Origin: an uncultured Eubacterium sp.
GTDB lineage: Bacteria; Bacillota; Clostridia; Lachnospirales; Lachnospiraceae
NCBI GenBank assembly: GCA_910584795.1
Contig: CAJUBZ010000001.1
Span: forward strand, 285,205-349,204
DNA: 64,000 bases
Direction: 5' to 3'
This document shows positions 54,025-63,698 of the stretch, piece by piece. Every line of letters starts with the position of its first letter. Within the stretch, counting starts at the first letter, position 1. The position numbers and the translations under genes were made by a program. The notes beneath the pieces are model-generated. The model was not told the DNA's origin and did not search any database. It worked only from the letters and a program-made list of their open reading frames with translations.

Positions 54025-55209
54025 CTAAATATTTATCTCATAATCGTCATCATAATAATCTTTGGTTCCCACAACCTGCCCATTTTTCAAATAAACTCTT
54101 GGTATTCTCTTACCTAAATCACATACAAACTCATAGTTGAAGGTACCTGCAAGAACCGCCAACTCATCAATCAGAATTTCTTCTTTTCCATCCCGACCTG
54201 CCAGTGTAACCTTGTCACCTACCGAAACATCCATGCCTGTAACATCCACCATAAACTGATCCATGCAGATTCTTCCTACAATATCTGCTTTTTTTCCGCC
54301 TATAAGAACATAGCCTTTATTACTAAGATTTCTCGGATATCCATCCCCATAACCTATAGGAATTGTTGCTATTTTCATATTTCTTTCTGCTAAAAATGTC
54401 TGTCCATAACTAATTCCTGTGCCGGCTTCTATTTCTTTTACATGAACGACATGGCTGTATATACTCATTGCCTGCTCCAATTTCATAGCCTCATGATCCA
54501 TTTCCTCTGATGGATAAAGACCATACATAGAAATTCCTGCTCTTGCCAGATTCAGAGATGTTTCTTTCATCTCCATCATTGCTGCACTGTTCGCACATTG
54601 ATGAATTGGAATATGCACTCCCACCTCTTCCAATTGACTTATAAATTCTTTAAACTCATCAAACTGTTTTTCGGTAAAAGTTTTATCTCTGTAATCTGCC
54701 TTTGCAAAATGTGTAAAAATGGATTTTATATGAACATTTGTTAATTTAGAAATCTCTAATACTTCTTTTACAGCCTCTTCACACGGTATATACCCTATCC
54801 TGCTCATTCCCGTATCAACAGCAATATTAATGTCCACGACTTTATTGAACTTTTTTGCTTCCTCAGAAAGATTTTGTACATCTTCCATTCTATATATCGC
54901 CGGAATCATTTCCTCTTTTATTACCATTTCATAAGTATCAACCGATGTATACCCTAATATAAAAATTGGTTTCGTAATCCCATGTCTTCTAAGATTATGC
55001 CCTTCATAAGCTGTTGCCACTGCATATCCCGCAAAAACATCATCCAATGCTTTCGCAATAGGCACAGCTCCATGACCATATCCATCCGTTTTAATTACAG
55101 CAATAATGCCCGTATCCTGATTGATTTTTTCTCTCATTCTCATAACATTTCGATAAATTTTATCAAGATCAATCGTAGCATATCCTCTAAAATATTTATC
55201 CAACTTCAT
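54025..55209 (-). CDS. alr: Alanine racemase
   Basis: 394 residues from ATG 55209 (AGAGGTGG upstream). Makes D-alanine for the wall. PLP Lys in AVIKTDGYGHGAVPIA, catalytic Tyr in GISYGQTF, GYGDGYPRNLS and CMDQFMVDVTG. Followed closely by ndoA. D-Ala from this enzyme could also feed the dlt-like module if its ligase uses D-Ala. Confidence 0.96.
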   Translation of the reverse strand: MKLDKYFRGYATIDLDKIYRNVMRMREKINQDTGIIAVIKTDGYGHGAVPIAKALDDVFAGYAVATAYEGHNLRRHGITKPIFILGYTSVDTYEMVIKEEMIPAIYRMEDVQNLSEEAKKFNKVVDINIAVDTGMSRIGYIPCEEAVKEVLEISKLTNVHIKSIFTHFAKADYRDKTFTEKQFDEFKEFISQLEEVGVHIPIHQCANSAAMMEMKETSLNLARAGISMYGLYPSEEMDHEAMKLEQAMSIYSHVVHVKEIEAGTGISYGQTFLAERNMKIATIPIGYGDGYPRNLSNKGYVLIGGKKADIVGRICMDQFMVDVTGMDVSVGDKVTLAGRDGKEEILIDELAVLAGTFNYEFVCDLGKRIPRVYLKNGQVVGTKDYYDDDYEINI

Positions 55210-55259
55210 CTCATCCACCTCTGTTCTTCGCAACATTTATACAACTCATCTTTCGTTTT

Positions 55260-56729
55260 CTATCTCTTCATTACTTCTGCAATCTTCTTTACAATATCTC
55301 CTGCCATCATACTTTCTTTCGTCTGACATTGTGCTGCCATGTCTCCTGCACACCCATGAACATAAGGTCCAAGTACTGCTGCATTCTCCTGACCTGCCCC
55401 AATTCCCAGCAATGCTGCAATAATTCCTGTCAGAACATCACCACTGCCAGCCGTAGCCATACCACTGTTTCCTGTCAGATTAATATATGTTCCCTGCTGA
55501 TTTACAATGACAGTTCTGGCATCCTTTAATACAACAGAAACTCCATACTGGTAATTTGCCTGATTTGCATATTTTATGAGATTCCCTGCAATTTCTTCTA
55601 CAGGGACAGCCATAAATCTGCTCATCTCCCCCAAATGAGGTGTCATAATCACATTCTTATGCAACTTATTTTTTATGTCATTTCTTCTGGATATTGTATT
55701 AATTCCATCTGCATCCAACACTGTAGGTAACTTCGCTTCCAAAACCGTTTCCACAATCTTTGTCTGAAGTTCTCCTGTACCAATACCCGGGCCAACAGCA
55801 ATCACATTACACCAGTGAATACATGCTTCTAATGATTTCATATCAAACTTTTCTGTATCATATGTATTTATCATAGCTTCGGGAATTAATTTCCCAATAA
55901 TATTTCTGTTATTTTCATGGGTAAATACTCTTACCATTCCTGCACCAGTCTTAAATGCAGCTAATGTTGATAATATCGCCGCACCCGAAATATCTTTACT
56001 ACCTGCAATAATCAATACCTTACCATAAGTCCCTTTATTGGAATAATTCTTTCTTTTCGGAATATTATATAAATCTTCTCTTTCAGCATATTTTATCGTA
56101 TTATCCGGATTACCTTCTCTTGCCAGACCAATATCAGCAACCTTTACTATACCGCAATAATCTGCTCCCGGATATAATACAGTCCCTACTTTATGACTAC
56201 CAAAAGTTACTGTGTATTGTGCTTTTACAGCAATTCCAAGTACCATTCCAGTATCCGCATCAATCCCTGAAGGGATATCAACAGAATATACTCTCGACCG
56301 AAATTGATTCATCTGTTCTATGGCATTTTTATAACTATCCGTAACTTCTCTTGATAAACCGACACCAAATACAGCATCAACAATCACATCAGCAAAAGTA
56401 ACATGATCCGTAATATTTATCCCTAGATTTTTCACAATCTTATACTGAACTTTAAACTCATCTGTAGCCTTTTCCATATCCCCTAAAACACAAATACAGG
56501 TGTTATACCCATTCAGGTGCAACATCCTGCATACTGCCAAACCATCAGCTCCATTATTCCCTATTCCACAGACTACAAGAACTGACTTACTTTTTAATTC
56601 ATTTTCCATAATAAGAGAAGCCACACAGAGTGCTGCCCTCTCCATTAGAACAATACTCGGGATTCCAATGTTTTTTATTGTAAAATCATCTACAGTTTTC
56701 ATTTGTTTTCCTGTAAAAATATATCTCAT
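55260..56729 (-). CDS. nnrD: Bifunctional NAD(P)HX epimerase/dehydratase
   Basis: 489 residues from ATG 56729 (AGGAG 6 nt upstream; the TTG two codons before is too close). Residues 1-205 form a YjeF-N epimerase (VCGIGNNGADGLAVCR, VDAVFGVGL, VDIPSGIDADTG); residues 220-489 form the ADP-dependent dehydratase, ribokinase-like (AGSKDISGAAILS, GPGIGTG, TPHLGEMSR and TAGSGDVLTGIIA). It repairs hydrated NADH/NADPH. Between rex and alr; the fused form is common. Confidence 0.95.
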   Translation of the reverse strand: MRYIFTGKQMKTVDDFTIKNIGIPSIVLMERAALCVASLIMENELKSKSVLVVCGIGNNGADGLAVCRMLHLNGYNTCICVLGDMEKATDEFKVQYKIVKNLGINITDHVTFADVIVDAVFGVGLSREVTDSYKNAIEQMNQFRSRVYSVDIPSGIDADTGMVLGIAVKAQYTVTFGSHKVGTVLYPGADYCGIVKVADIGLAREGNPDNTIKYAEREDLYNIPKRKNYSNKGTYGKVLIIAGSKDISGAAILSTLAAFKTGAGMVRVFTHENNRNIIGKLIPEAMINTYDTEKFDMKSLEACIHWCNVIAVGPGIGTGELQTKIVETVLEAKLPTVLDADGINTISRRNDIKNKLHKNVIMTPHLGEMSRFMAVPVEEIAGNLIKYANQANYQYGVSVVLKDARTVIVNQQGTYINLTGNSGMATAGSGDVLTGIIAALLGIGAGQENAAVLGPYVHGCAGDMAAQCQTKESMMAGDIVKKIAEVMKR

Positions 56730-56749
56730 TGGCAACTCCTATCTATTTT

Positions 56750-57379
56750 TCACTTTTTATCTTTTTCAGAAATCCTATAGGTCAATTTCATGAGACTTTC
56801 TGATAAATGAACATTCTCAACAATAATATCACCGGAAAATCTCAAGTCTGTATGCGCAAAATTCCAAAATGCCTTTACTCCACATTCTACCAATTTTTCA
56901 GCTACTTTTCTGGCTGGTTCCTTTGGCAGTGTCAGCGCCACAATCTCTACATTATTTTCTCTCACATAATCATACAAATATTCAATATCTAAAATCTCTG
57001 CATCCACAGTTTTCTTTCCAATTAATTCAGGATTTTTATCAAATAAAGCCGTTATCTCAAATCCTCTATTTTTAAAATTACCATAATTTGCAATCGCCTG
57101 TCCTAAATTGCCCGCACCTACAATTACCATCTTATGGGTAACATCTAATCCTAAAAGTTTGCTTATTTCATCATAAAGATACTGAACATTATATCCATAT
57201 CCCTGCTGTCCAAATCCTCCAAAATTATTCAAATCCTGACGAATTTGTGATGCAGTAACATTCATCATCTTACTTAATTCCTTTGATGAAATCCGCTCTA
57301 TTTTCTGTGTTCTAAGTTCATCCAAATATCTATAATATCTTGGCAGTCTTGATATTACTGCTTTTGAAATCTTATTCAT
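56750..57379 (-). CDS. rex: Redox-sensing repressor Rex
   Basis: 209 residues. N-terminal winged helix (RLPRYYRYLDEL, VTASQIRQDLNNFGGFGQQGYGYNV by its parts SQIRQDL and FGQQGYGY) and a Rossmann domain with VIVGAGNLGQAIANY that binds NADH/NAD+. Represses fermentation and NAD-regenerating genes while NADH is low. AGGAGCG before ATG. Own promoter with a Rex-type box. Confidence 0.96.
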   Translation of the reverse strand: MNKISKAVISRLPRYYRYLDELRTQKIERISSKELSKMMNVTASQIRQDLNNFGGFGQQGYGYNVQYLYDEISKLLGLDVTHKMVIVGAGNLGQAIANYGNFKNRGFEITALFDKNPELIGKKTVDAEILDIEYLYDYVRENNVEIVALTLPKEPARKVAEKLVECGVKAFWNFAHTDLRFSGDIIVENVHLSESLMKLTYRISEKDKK

Positions 57380-57409
57380 GGTTCGCTCCTGCTATATAAT
57401 ACTAATTTC

Positions 57410-57448
57410 ATTATAGTACAAATTCTTAGATTGTCAAATATTTGTCAA
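57410..57448 (-). promoter_or_regulatory. rex promoter with overlapping Rex-type operator
   Basis: Minus-strand TTGACA (57432-57437), 16-nt spacer, TATAAT (57410-57415). The 18-bp TTGACAAATATTTGACAA (57431-57448) agrees with the clostridial Rex consensus TTGTTAA-N4-TTAACAA at 11 of 14 fixed positions and covers the -35, so Rex would repress its own gene. Confidence 0.6.
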
Positions 57449-57525
57449 AGTTTATATTGTTCCAAAATTTCCAAAATTATGATAGACTATTGAACGGACA
57501 ATTAATTACAATTTGTTTCTGAAAT

Positions 57526-57556
57526 GGGTCATCTGAACAATATTCTATTCAGACCC
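57526..57556 (+). promoter_or_regulatory. Leader hairpin before the ABC-F gene
   Basis: GGGT(CAT)CTGAA / TTCAGACCC, 9 paired bases with a 3-nt bulge and 10-nt loop, ending 30 nt before the ABC-F ATG. Could be an attenuator; no leader peptide was identified and the following T run is poor. Confidence 0.35.
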
Positions 57557-57585
57557 TTATCACAAAAATACGGAGGAAAAGTCTC

Positions 57586-59499
57586 ATGATACTCTCATGT
57601 AATCATATTAGTAAATCATACGGAATAGACACAATTCTTGATGATTGTTCTTTTTTTGTAAATGATAACGAAAAAGCTGCTATTGTCGGAAACAACGGTG
57701 CCGGTAAATCTACCATGTTAAAAATCATTATGGGCGAACTTTCAGCTGATGAGGGAACAATTACTTTAGGAAAAGATAAAACAATCGGATACCTTGCACA
57801 ATATCAGGACCTTAGTTCCCATAACTCTATTTATGATGAAGTAAAGTCTGTAAAGCAGAATCTTATAGATATGGAAGCCCGTCTCGTAGATTATGAAAAT
57901 CAGATGTCTCATGTAGAAGGTGATGATTTATCCAGACTCATGGAAACATACACGAACTTAGAGCATCGTTTTCAACTACAAAATGGCTACTCTTATAAAA
58001 GTGAAATCGAAGGTGTTATCAAAGGTCTTGGTTTTACTGAGGAAGATTTTAATAAACAGGTTGGAACCTTGTCCGGAGGACAGAAAACCCGTGTAGCTCT
58101 ATGCAAACTGCTGTTGGAAAAACCCGATATTATTATGCTTGATGAGCCTACAAACCATCTTGATTTAAATTCTATCAAATGGTTAGAAACATACCTTTTA
58201 AACTACAATGGTGCTGTACTGATTATTGCTCATGACAGATATTTTCTTGATAAGATTGTCACAAAAGTTATTGAACTTGAAAACCATAAATGCCATGTAT
58301 ATGATGGCAACTATTCTGCTTTTGCCAAAAAGAAAAAAGAACTGCGTGAAGCACAAATGAATCTTTATCTGAAACAGCAAAGTGAAATAAAACATCAGGA
58401 AGAAGTTATTGCAAAGCTCCGATCCTATAAACAGGAAAAATTTTATAAGCGTGCTGAAAGCCGTGAAAAGAAACTGGACAAAATGGAATTCATAGAAAAA
58501 CCAACGGACATTCAGGATAACATGACAATTACTCTTGAACCCGATATTATCAGTGGTAATGATGTTTTATCAGTTAGCGATTTAAGTAAATCTTATAGCA
58601 CAACACTTTTTACGGATTTAAACTTTGAAATAAAACGTGGTGAGCATGTTGCTTTAATCGGTGATAATGGAACCGGAAAAACAACAATTCTAAAAATAAT
58701 TAATGATTTAGTAGATGCTGATACTGGTATAATTAAACTGGGTACAAATGTACATATTGGCTACTATGACCAGGAACACCATAATCTGTCTGATGAAAAT
58801 ACTCTTTTTGAAGAGATTGCAGATGCATATCCTAATATGACAAACACCAAGATACGCAATACTCTCGCTGCTTTTATGTTTACGGGAGATGATGTTTTTA
58901 AACGCGTATCTGATTTAAGCGGCGGGGAAAAGGGAAGATTATCTCTTGCCAAATTAATGCTGTCGGAAGCGAATTTAATTATTTTAGATGAACCTACCAA
59001 CCATCTGGATATGACATCAAAAGAAATCTTGGAAAATGCCGTAAATAACTATACAGGAACTGTATTATATGTTTCCCATGACAGATATTTCATTAACCAG
59101 ACTGCCAGCAGAATATTGGAATTAACCAATACCAAATTAATTAATTACCTTGGTAATTACGATTACTACGAAGAAAAAAAAGAAGAACTGACTTCTGTTT
59201 TTGCTCCTGAAATCGTTAAAGAAAAAGAAACAAAAGCTGTTTCTGCGAATAAACAGGATTATTTAGAAAGGAAGGCTGAAGCCGCAAGGATAAGAAAATT
59301 GAAAAATGATATCTCAAAAGTTGAAGAACAAATTAAGAAATATGAGGACAGGCTGAATGAATTAGATGAACTAATAGCAGATGAGACGGTTGCCACAAAC
59401 TCTGCCAAACTGAATGAAATCAGCAAAGAACAAAATGAAATTAGTGAAAAATTAGATGATTTAATGCAGGAATGGGAAGTATTATCCGACCAATTGTAA
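57586..59499 (+). CDS. ABC-F family ATPase
   Basis: 637 residues without membrane segments. Two ATPase domains: Walker A GNNGAGKST and GDNGTGKTT, signatures LSGGQKTRVAL and LSGGEKGRLSL, Walker B IIMLDEPTNHLD and LIILDEPTNHLD. The linker between domains (about 245-320) is charged and helical, and the C terminus (about 555-637) is a coiled coil, as in the Uup/YdiF group. These act on ribosomes as translation factors; some give antibiotic resistance, but the linker here does not show which. GGAGG before ATG. Confidence 0.93.
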   Translation: MILSCNHISKSYGIDTILDDCSFFVNDNEKAAIVGNNGAGKSTMLKIIMGELSADEGTITLGKDKTIGYLAQYQDLSSHNSIYDEVKSVKQNLIDMEARLVDYENQMSHVEGDDLSRLMETYTNLEHRFQLQNGYSYKSEIEGVIKGLGFTEEDFNKQVGTLSGGQKTRVALCKLLLEKPDIIMLDEPTNHLDLNSIKWLETYLLNYNGAVLIIAHDRYFLDKIVTKVIELENHKCHVYDGNYSAFAKKKKELREAQMNLYLKQQSEIKHQEEVIAKLRSYKQEKFYKRAESREKKLDKMEFIEKPTDIQDNMTITLEPDIISGNDVLSVSDLSKSYSTTLFTDLNFEIKRGEHVALIGDNGTGKTTILKIINDLVDADTGIIKLGTNVHIGYYDQEHHNLSDENTLFEEIADAYPNMTNTKIRNTLAAFMFTGDDVFKRVSDLSGGEKGRLSLAKLMLSEANLIILDEPTNHLDMTSKEILENAVNNYTGTVLYVSHDRYFINQTASRILELTNTKLINYLGNYDYYEEKKEELTSVFAPEIVKEKETKAVSANKQDYLERKAEAARIRKLKNDISKVEEQIKKYEDRLNELDELIADETVATNSAKLNEISKEQNEISEKLDDLMQEWEVLSDQL

Positions 59500-59507
59500 T
59501 AGATTCA

Positions 59508-59536
59508 TTGTATTTTATACAGATTTATCTTATACT
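59508..59536 (+). promoter_or_regulatory. Promoter of arcC
   Basis: TTGTAT (59508-59513), 17-nt spacer, TATACT (59531-59536), then AAGGAG ahead of the ATG at 59573. Confidence 0.5.
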
Positions 59537-59572
59537 TAACATATCTATTTTTACGCATAAGGAGACAGAAAT

Positions 59573-60505
59573 ATGAACAATAAAAAGGTAGTTGTTGCAC
59601 TTGGAAGAAATGCTTTTAGCGAATCATTTCCAAAGCAACAGGAACGTGTAAAAGCAGCCGCAAAAGCCATTGCAGATTTAGTAGAGGAAAAATACGAAAT
59701 AATTATAACACACAGTAATGGACCGCAGGTTGGAATGATTCAGACTGCTATGACAGAATACTCCAGACTCGACGAAGAAAGAACTGTTGCACCAATGTCT
59801 ATTTGTGGAGCAATGAGTCAGGGATATATCGGATTTGACTTACAGAATGCTATCAGGACAGAACTTCTATCCCGTGGTATTTATAAACCGGTCAGCACAA
59901 TTATTACTCAGGTAAGAGTTGACCCGTTTGACAGAGCCTTTAATTCACCTTCTAAGGTAATTGGACGTCTTATGACAAAGGAAGAAGCTGAAAACGAAAA
60001 GAAAAAGGGAAACTATGTAGAATATGAGGAAGGCGAAGATGGCTATCGAAGAATTATTGCCAGTCCAAAGCCAATCGATATATACGAAATAGATGCTATC
60101 AAGGCATTAATTGATGCCCACCAGTTAGTTATCGCTGCCGGAGGTGGCGGGATTCCGGTATTAGAACAACGAACAGGATTAAAAGGCGCCAGTGGTATTA
60201 TCGAAAAAGATTATACGGCTGCAAAACTTGCGGATATGTTAGATGCTTCTGCTCTTCTGATTCTTACATCTAATAATTATCTCACGATTGAAAAAGATGG
60301 AGTTACAGAAGAATTAAAAGAAATTTCTACAGATGAAGCTGAGAAGTTAATTGCAGACGGTTATTTTGACCCTGTTACTTCTCTTCCAAAAATAGATGCC
60401 TCATTATCTTTTGTACTTGCAGGAAAAGACAGAACTGCAATCATTACAAATCTTGATAAAGCAAAAGACGGCATTAAAGAAAAGATTGGAACGATTATCA
60501 GGTAA
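59573..60505 (+). CDS. arcC: Carbamate kinase
   Basis: 310 residues, amino-acid-kinase fold: VVVALGRNAFSESFPKQQ (the usual GGNA reads GRNA), THSNGPQVG, AMSQGYIGFDLQNA, IAAGGGGIPV and EKDYTAAKLADMLDA. Forms ATP from carbamoyl phosphate and ADP at the end of arginine deiminase or purine/agmatine breakdown. No other arc genes are in the window, so it is a stand-alone copy. Confidence 0.94.
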   Translation: MNNKKVVVALGRNAFSESFPKQQERVKAAAKAIADLVEEKYEIIITHSNGPQVGMIQTAMTEYSRLDEERTVAPMSICGAMSQGYIGFDLQNAIRTELLSRGIYKPVSTIITQVRVDPFDRAFNSPSKVIGRLMTKEEAENEKKKGNYVEYEEGEDGYRRIIASPKPIDIYEIDAIKALIDAHQLVIAAGGGGIPVLEQRTGLKGASGIIEKDYTAAKLADMLDASALLILTSNNYLTIEKDGVTEELKEISTDEAEKLIADGYFDPVTSLPKIDASLSFVLAGKDRTAIITNLDKAKDGIKEKIGTIIR

Positions 60506-60562
60506 AATATTTACGTTCGTTATAAAACATTACAAATGCAATCCATTTTTAACTTATTTATT

Positions 60563-60590
60563 AAGAGGGGGTACATGTCTGCCCCCTCTT
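60563..60590. terminator. Terminator between arcC and ppk
   Basis: 9-bp stem AAGAGGGGG/CCCCCTCTT, 10-nt loop, between the convergent genes. Confidence 0.7.
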
Positions 60591-60606
60591 CGTTTTACAT
60601 TTGTGG

Positions 60607-62619
60607 CTATTGCTGGCTATTAATTTCCTCTCCATGACACGTCACTTTTTCATACATACCATCCGTCTTCATTTCCAGTGCATTTACGTTGTCATTTAAT
60701 AATTTATGAAACATTTCCCATATCCTTATTTTTATATTATTGTCATAAATCGGAACTGCCACTTCTATTCGGCGCAGCATGTTTCGTGTCATAAAGTCCG
60801 CAGATGAAATATATATTCTCTCGTCACCCTTTTCTCCGAAAATATAAATCCTTGAATGTTCTAAAAATCTCCCTACGATACTTCTTACAGTTATGTTTTC
60901 CGTCTCACCCTTAATTCCTGCAACCAGACAGCATATACCACGGATCACCATATCAATTTTTACTCCTGCCTTTGATGCCTCTATAAGTTTATTGATAATT
61001 GTCTTATCCGTCAGTGAATTCATTTTCAAACCAATATATCCTGTTTTTCCATTTTGAGCTTTTATAATCTCAGTATCAATCATTTCTAAAACTTTATCCT
61101 GCATTGATTTCGGTGCAACTAGTAAATGCTTTGTATTTTCAACAAACTGTTCCATACACATTTTATTAAATGTCATCGCCACTTCCTGTGCAATTTCATT
61201 GTCTGCGGTAATTAATGACAAATCTGTATATATTTTTGCTGTATTTTCATTATAATTTCCCGTTCCAATCTGACTAATATGTTTCACTTCGCCATTTTCA
61301 CTATATGTGATGAAACATATCTTCGAATGAACTTTTACAAAATCAATTCCATAAACAATACGACATCCTGCTTCTTCCATTCGCCTGGACCATTCTAAAT
61401 TGTTTTTCTCATCAAATCTCGCCCGAAGTTCTATCATTACAACAACTTCTTTTCCGTTTTCTGCCGCTTCTATCAATGTTTCAACAATTCTTGAATTTTT
61501 AGCCACCCGATACAGCGTAATTTTTATGGATACAACTCTGCTGTCATATACTGCTTCTTTCAACAGTTTCATGAATGGATAAATACTGTCATATGGATAT
61601 TGAAGAAGCATATCACCTTGTTCTATTCTCTGAATCATAGAGGTATTTTCATTGATATCCATTGGTACTTTCGGAACCATTCGTGGATAAAATAATTCTT
61701 TTTTACTTCTTAATACATCTTTTAACTTATATATAAAAGACAATTCTAATGGTGATTCTGAATAAAATACCTGTTCCTTTTTTAAATCTAACTCTCTACA
61801 CAGGGATTTTATAACCTTTTCGTCCATTGGTCTGTAATAATCCATTTTTACCGGACACAATTTTTTTCTTACCTTTAAAAGTGTTTCCATAGATTCTCTG
61901 TAACTTCCGCCATTATCATAGAAATCTTCATCAATATCTATATCTGCATTTCTTATAATTCTAATAAGTGATTTACTTTTAATCGTATATTTTTCAAAAA
62001 TATCAGACATAAAATGCAAAATCAATTCTTCCACCAGCATGTATTTGTGTTTATCCGAAGGTATTGCAATCAACCGTTCAAAAACACCATTACTACATGG
62101 TACGATGCATAATTTTTCTGTACTCTTTGTCTGTAAAACTGCTACTGCATATATCTCCTGATTACTTAAAAAGGGAAACGGACTTTTTTTTCCAATAACC
62201 TGTGGTGACAATAACGGTTTTATAGCACGTTTATAATACTTTTCAAGATACCGGCATTCTTCCTTGCTAATACCTTGAAATGTAATAATCTGAACACCTT
62301 CATTTTTCACTTCACTCATAAGATTTTTATATACTTTATCTTTTACTTTTTGAAGCCTCTTTGTTTCTGCAAAAATAGAAGAAAGCTGTTCTTTCGCAGT
62401 CATTCCTGTTTTATTATCTTTTTTCATCTTTTTTATAAAAGTCTGATCATATAGAGAACCAACACGAACCATATAAAATTCATCTAAATTACTCTCAAAA
62501 ATAGCAGCAAATGACATTCTCTCACATAATGGTATACTTTTATTTCCTGCCAAGTGTAAAACTCTTTTATTAAACTTCAGCCAGGACAACTCCCTATTAT
62601 CATAACAATTACTTTTCAC
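60607..62619 (-). CDS. ppk1: Polyphosphate kinase 1
   Basis: 670 residues, GTG start 62619 (GGTAAGAT just upstream; 5 nt after the pfkA stop). Makes polyphosphate from ATP. N-terminal domain RELSWLKFNKRVLHLA, head domain, then two phospholipase-D-like domains with the autophosphorylated His in KVHSKICFIT and the second in LEHSRIYIFG, plus ELRARFDEKNNLEWSRRMEEAG by its parts ELRARFDEKNN and WSRRMEEAG. Length normal. Confidence 0.95.
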   Translation of the reverse strand: MKSNCYDNRELSWLKFNKRVLHLAGNKSIPLCERMSFAAIFESNLDEFYMVRVGSLYDQTFIKKMKKDNKTGMTAKEQLSSIFAETKRLQKVKDKVYKNLMSEVKNEGVQIITFQGISKEECRYLEKYYKRAIKPLLSPQVIGKKSPFPFLSNQEIYAVAVLQTKSTEKLCIVPCSNGVFERLIAIPSDKHKYMLVEELILHFMSDIFEKYTIKSKSLIRIIRNADIDIDEDFYDNGGSYRESMETLLKVRKKLCPVKMDYYRPMDEKVIKSLCRELDLKKEQVFYSESPLELSFIYKLKDVLRSKKELFYPRMVPKVPMDINENTSMIQRIEQGDMLLQYPYDSIYPFMKLLKEAVYDSRVVSIKITLYRVAKNSRIVETLIEAAENGKEVVVMIELRARFDEKNNLEWSRRMEEAGCRIVYGIDFVKVHSKICFITYSENGEVKHISQIGTGNYNENTAKIYTDLSLITADNEIAQEVAMTFNKMCMEQFVENTKHLLVAPKSMQDKVLEMIDTEIIKAQNGKTGYIGLKMNSLTDKTIINKLIEASKAGVKIDMVIRGICCLVAGIKGETENITVRSIVGRFLEHSRIYIFGEKGDERIYISSADFMTRNMLRRIEVAVPIYDNNIKIRIWEMFHKLLNDNVNALEMKTDGMYEKVTCHGEEINSQQ

Positions 62620-62624
62620 CTATC

Positions 62625-63698
62625 TTACCTACCCAAACAGATATCAAGCATTTCTGCCTGAACTAATATTTCTTCATCCGTGCTTATTGTTTTTTTCTTA
62701 CCGGCAATATCTTTTAACAGACATTTTTCTATTACTCCATTCTTTATTGCTACCATATATCCAAACTGTTTTTTGGCAATTAACTGTGCTGCTTCTGCCC
62801 CAAGCCTTGACGCCAAAACTCTGTCATAAGCACTTGGCTGTCCTCCTCTTTGTATATGACCAATCACCGAGCGTCTAACTTCAGCATCTATTTCATTTTG
62901 TAATTGTTTCTCCAGATTTTGTGCAGAATCTGATATTTCTTCCTTTGCACGTTTTTCTTTAAATTGTTTTTTTGATAATTTGCTCTCCTCTAATGTCAAG
63001 ATTCCTTCCGCCACAGCAATAATAATTCCTTTTTTGCCCTGGCTTATTTTTTTATGGATATGTTCTTTCACCACTTTGATATCATAAGGAATTTCCGGTA
63101 TCAAAATAACATCAGCACCTGTTGCTATTCCTGCGTTTATCGTAAGCCATCCTGCTTTATTCCCCATTACCTCAACAATAAAAACTCTATTATGTGATAC
63201 AGCCGTTGATTTCAAATTATCCATATATTCTGTTGCCCTGTCTATGGCAGAGGCAAATCCAAAAGTCATATCCGTTCCATAAATATCATTATCTATCGTT
63301 TTGGGTAATGTAATTATATTTAAACCTTCTTCACTTAATAAATTAGCCGTTTTATGAGAGCCGTTTCCACCTAAAATAATAAGAGATTCCAATCCCATAT
63401 TTTTATAATTTTCAATCATACATTGCACTTTTGTCTTTCCGTCTTTATATTCCTCATTAATCTTCTTAAAAGGCTGTCTGGATGAACCCAAAATAGTTCC
63501 TCCCATTTTTAATATATTTTCAAAATCAGAACACTTCATTTTCTCATATTTTCCTTCTATAAGACCTGTGTAGCCATTTTTAATTCCGTAGATTTCTGCC
63601 TTTTTTCCAAATCTTTTATATAATCCTTTAACAACACCATACATTGCAGCATTCAGTGCCTGACAATCACCACCACTAGTTAAAATTCCTATTTTCAT
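62625..63698 (-). CDS. pfkA: 6-phosphofructokinase
   Basis: 357 residues. Phosphorylates fructose-6-phosphate. TSGGDCQALNAAMYG, LGGNGSHKTA, PKTIDNDIYGTDMTFGF (catalytic Asp) and EVMGNKAGWL; GHIQRGGQPSAYDR near the C terminus. At the two positions used to tell phosphate donors apart it has Gly (GNGS) and Lys (PKTID). Gly is expected for ATP use, Lys is frequent in the longer, mixed group. Co-transcribed with ppk1. Confidence 0.93.
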   Translation of the reverse strand: MKIGILTSGGDCQALNAAMYGVVKGLYKRFGKKAEIYGIKNGYTGLIEGKYEKMKCSDFENILKMGGTILGSSRQPFKKINEEYKDGKTKVQCMIENYKNMGLESLIILGGNGSHKTANLLSEEGLNIITLPKTIDNDIYGTDMTFGFASAIDRATEYMDNLKSTAVSHNRVFIVEVMGNKAGWLTINAGIATGADVILIPEIPYDIKVVKEHIHKKISQGKKGIIIAVAEGILTLEESKLSKKQFKEKRAKEEISDSAQNLEKQLQNEIDAEVRRSVIGHIQRGGQPSAYDRVLASRLGAEAAQLIAKKQFGYMVAIKNGVIEKCLLKDIAGKKKTISTDEEILVQAEMLDICLGR

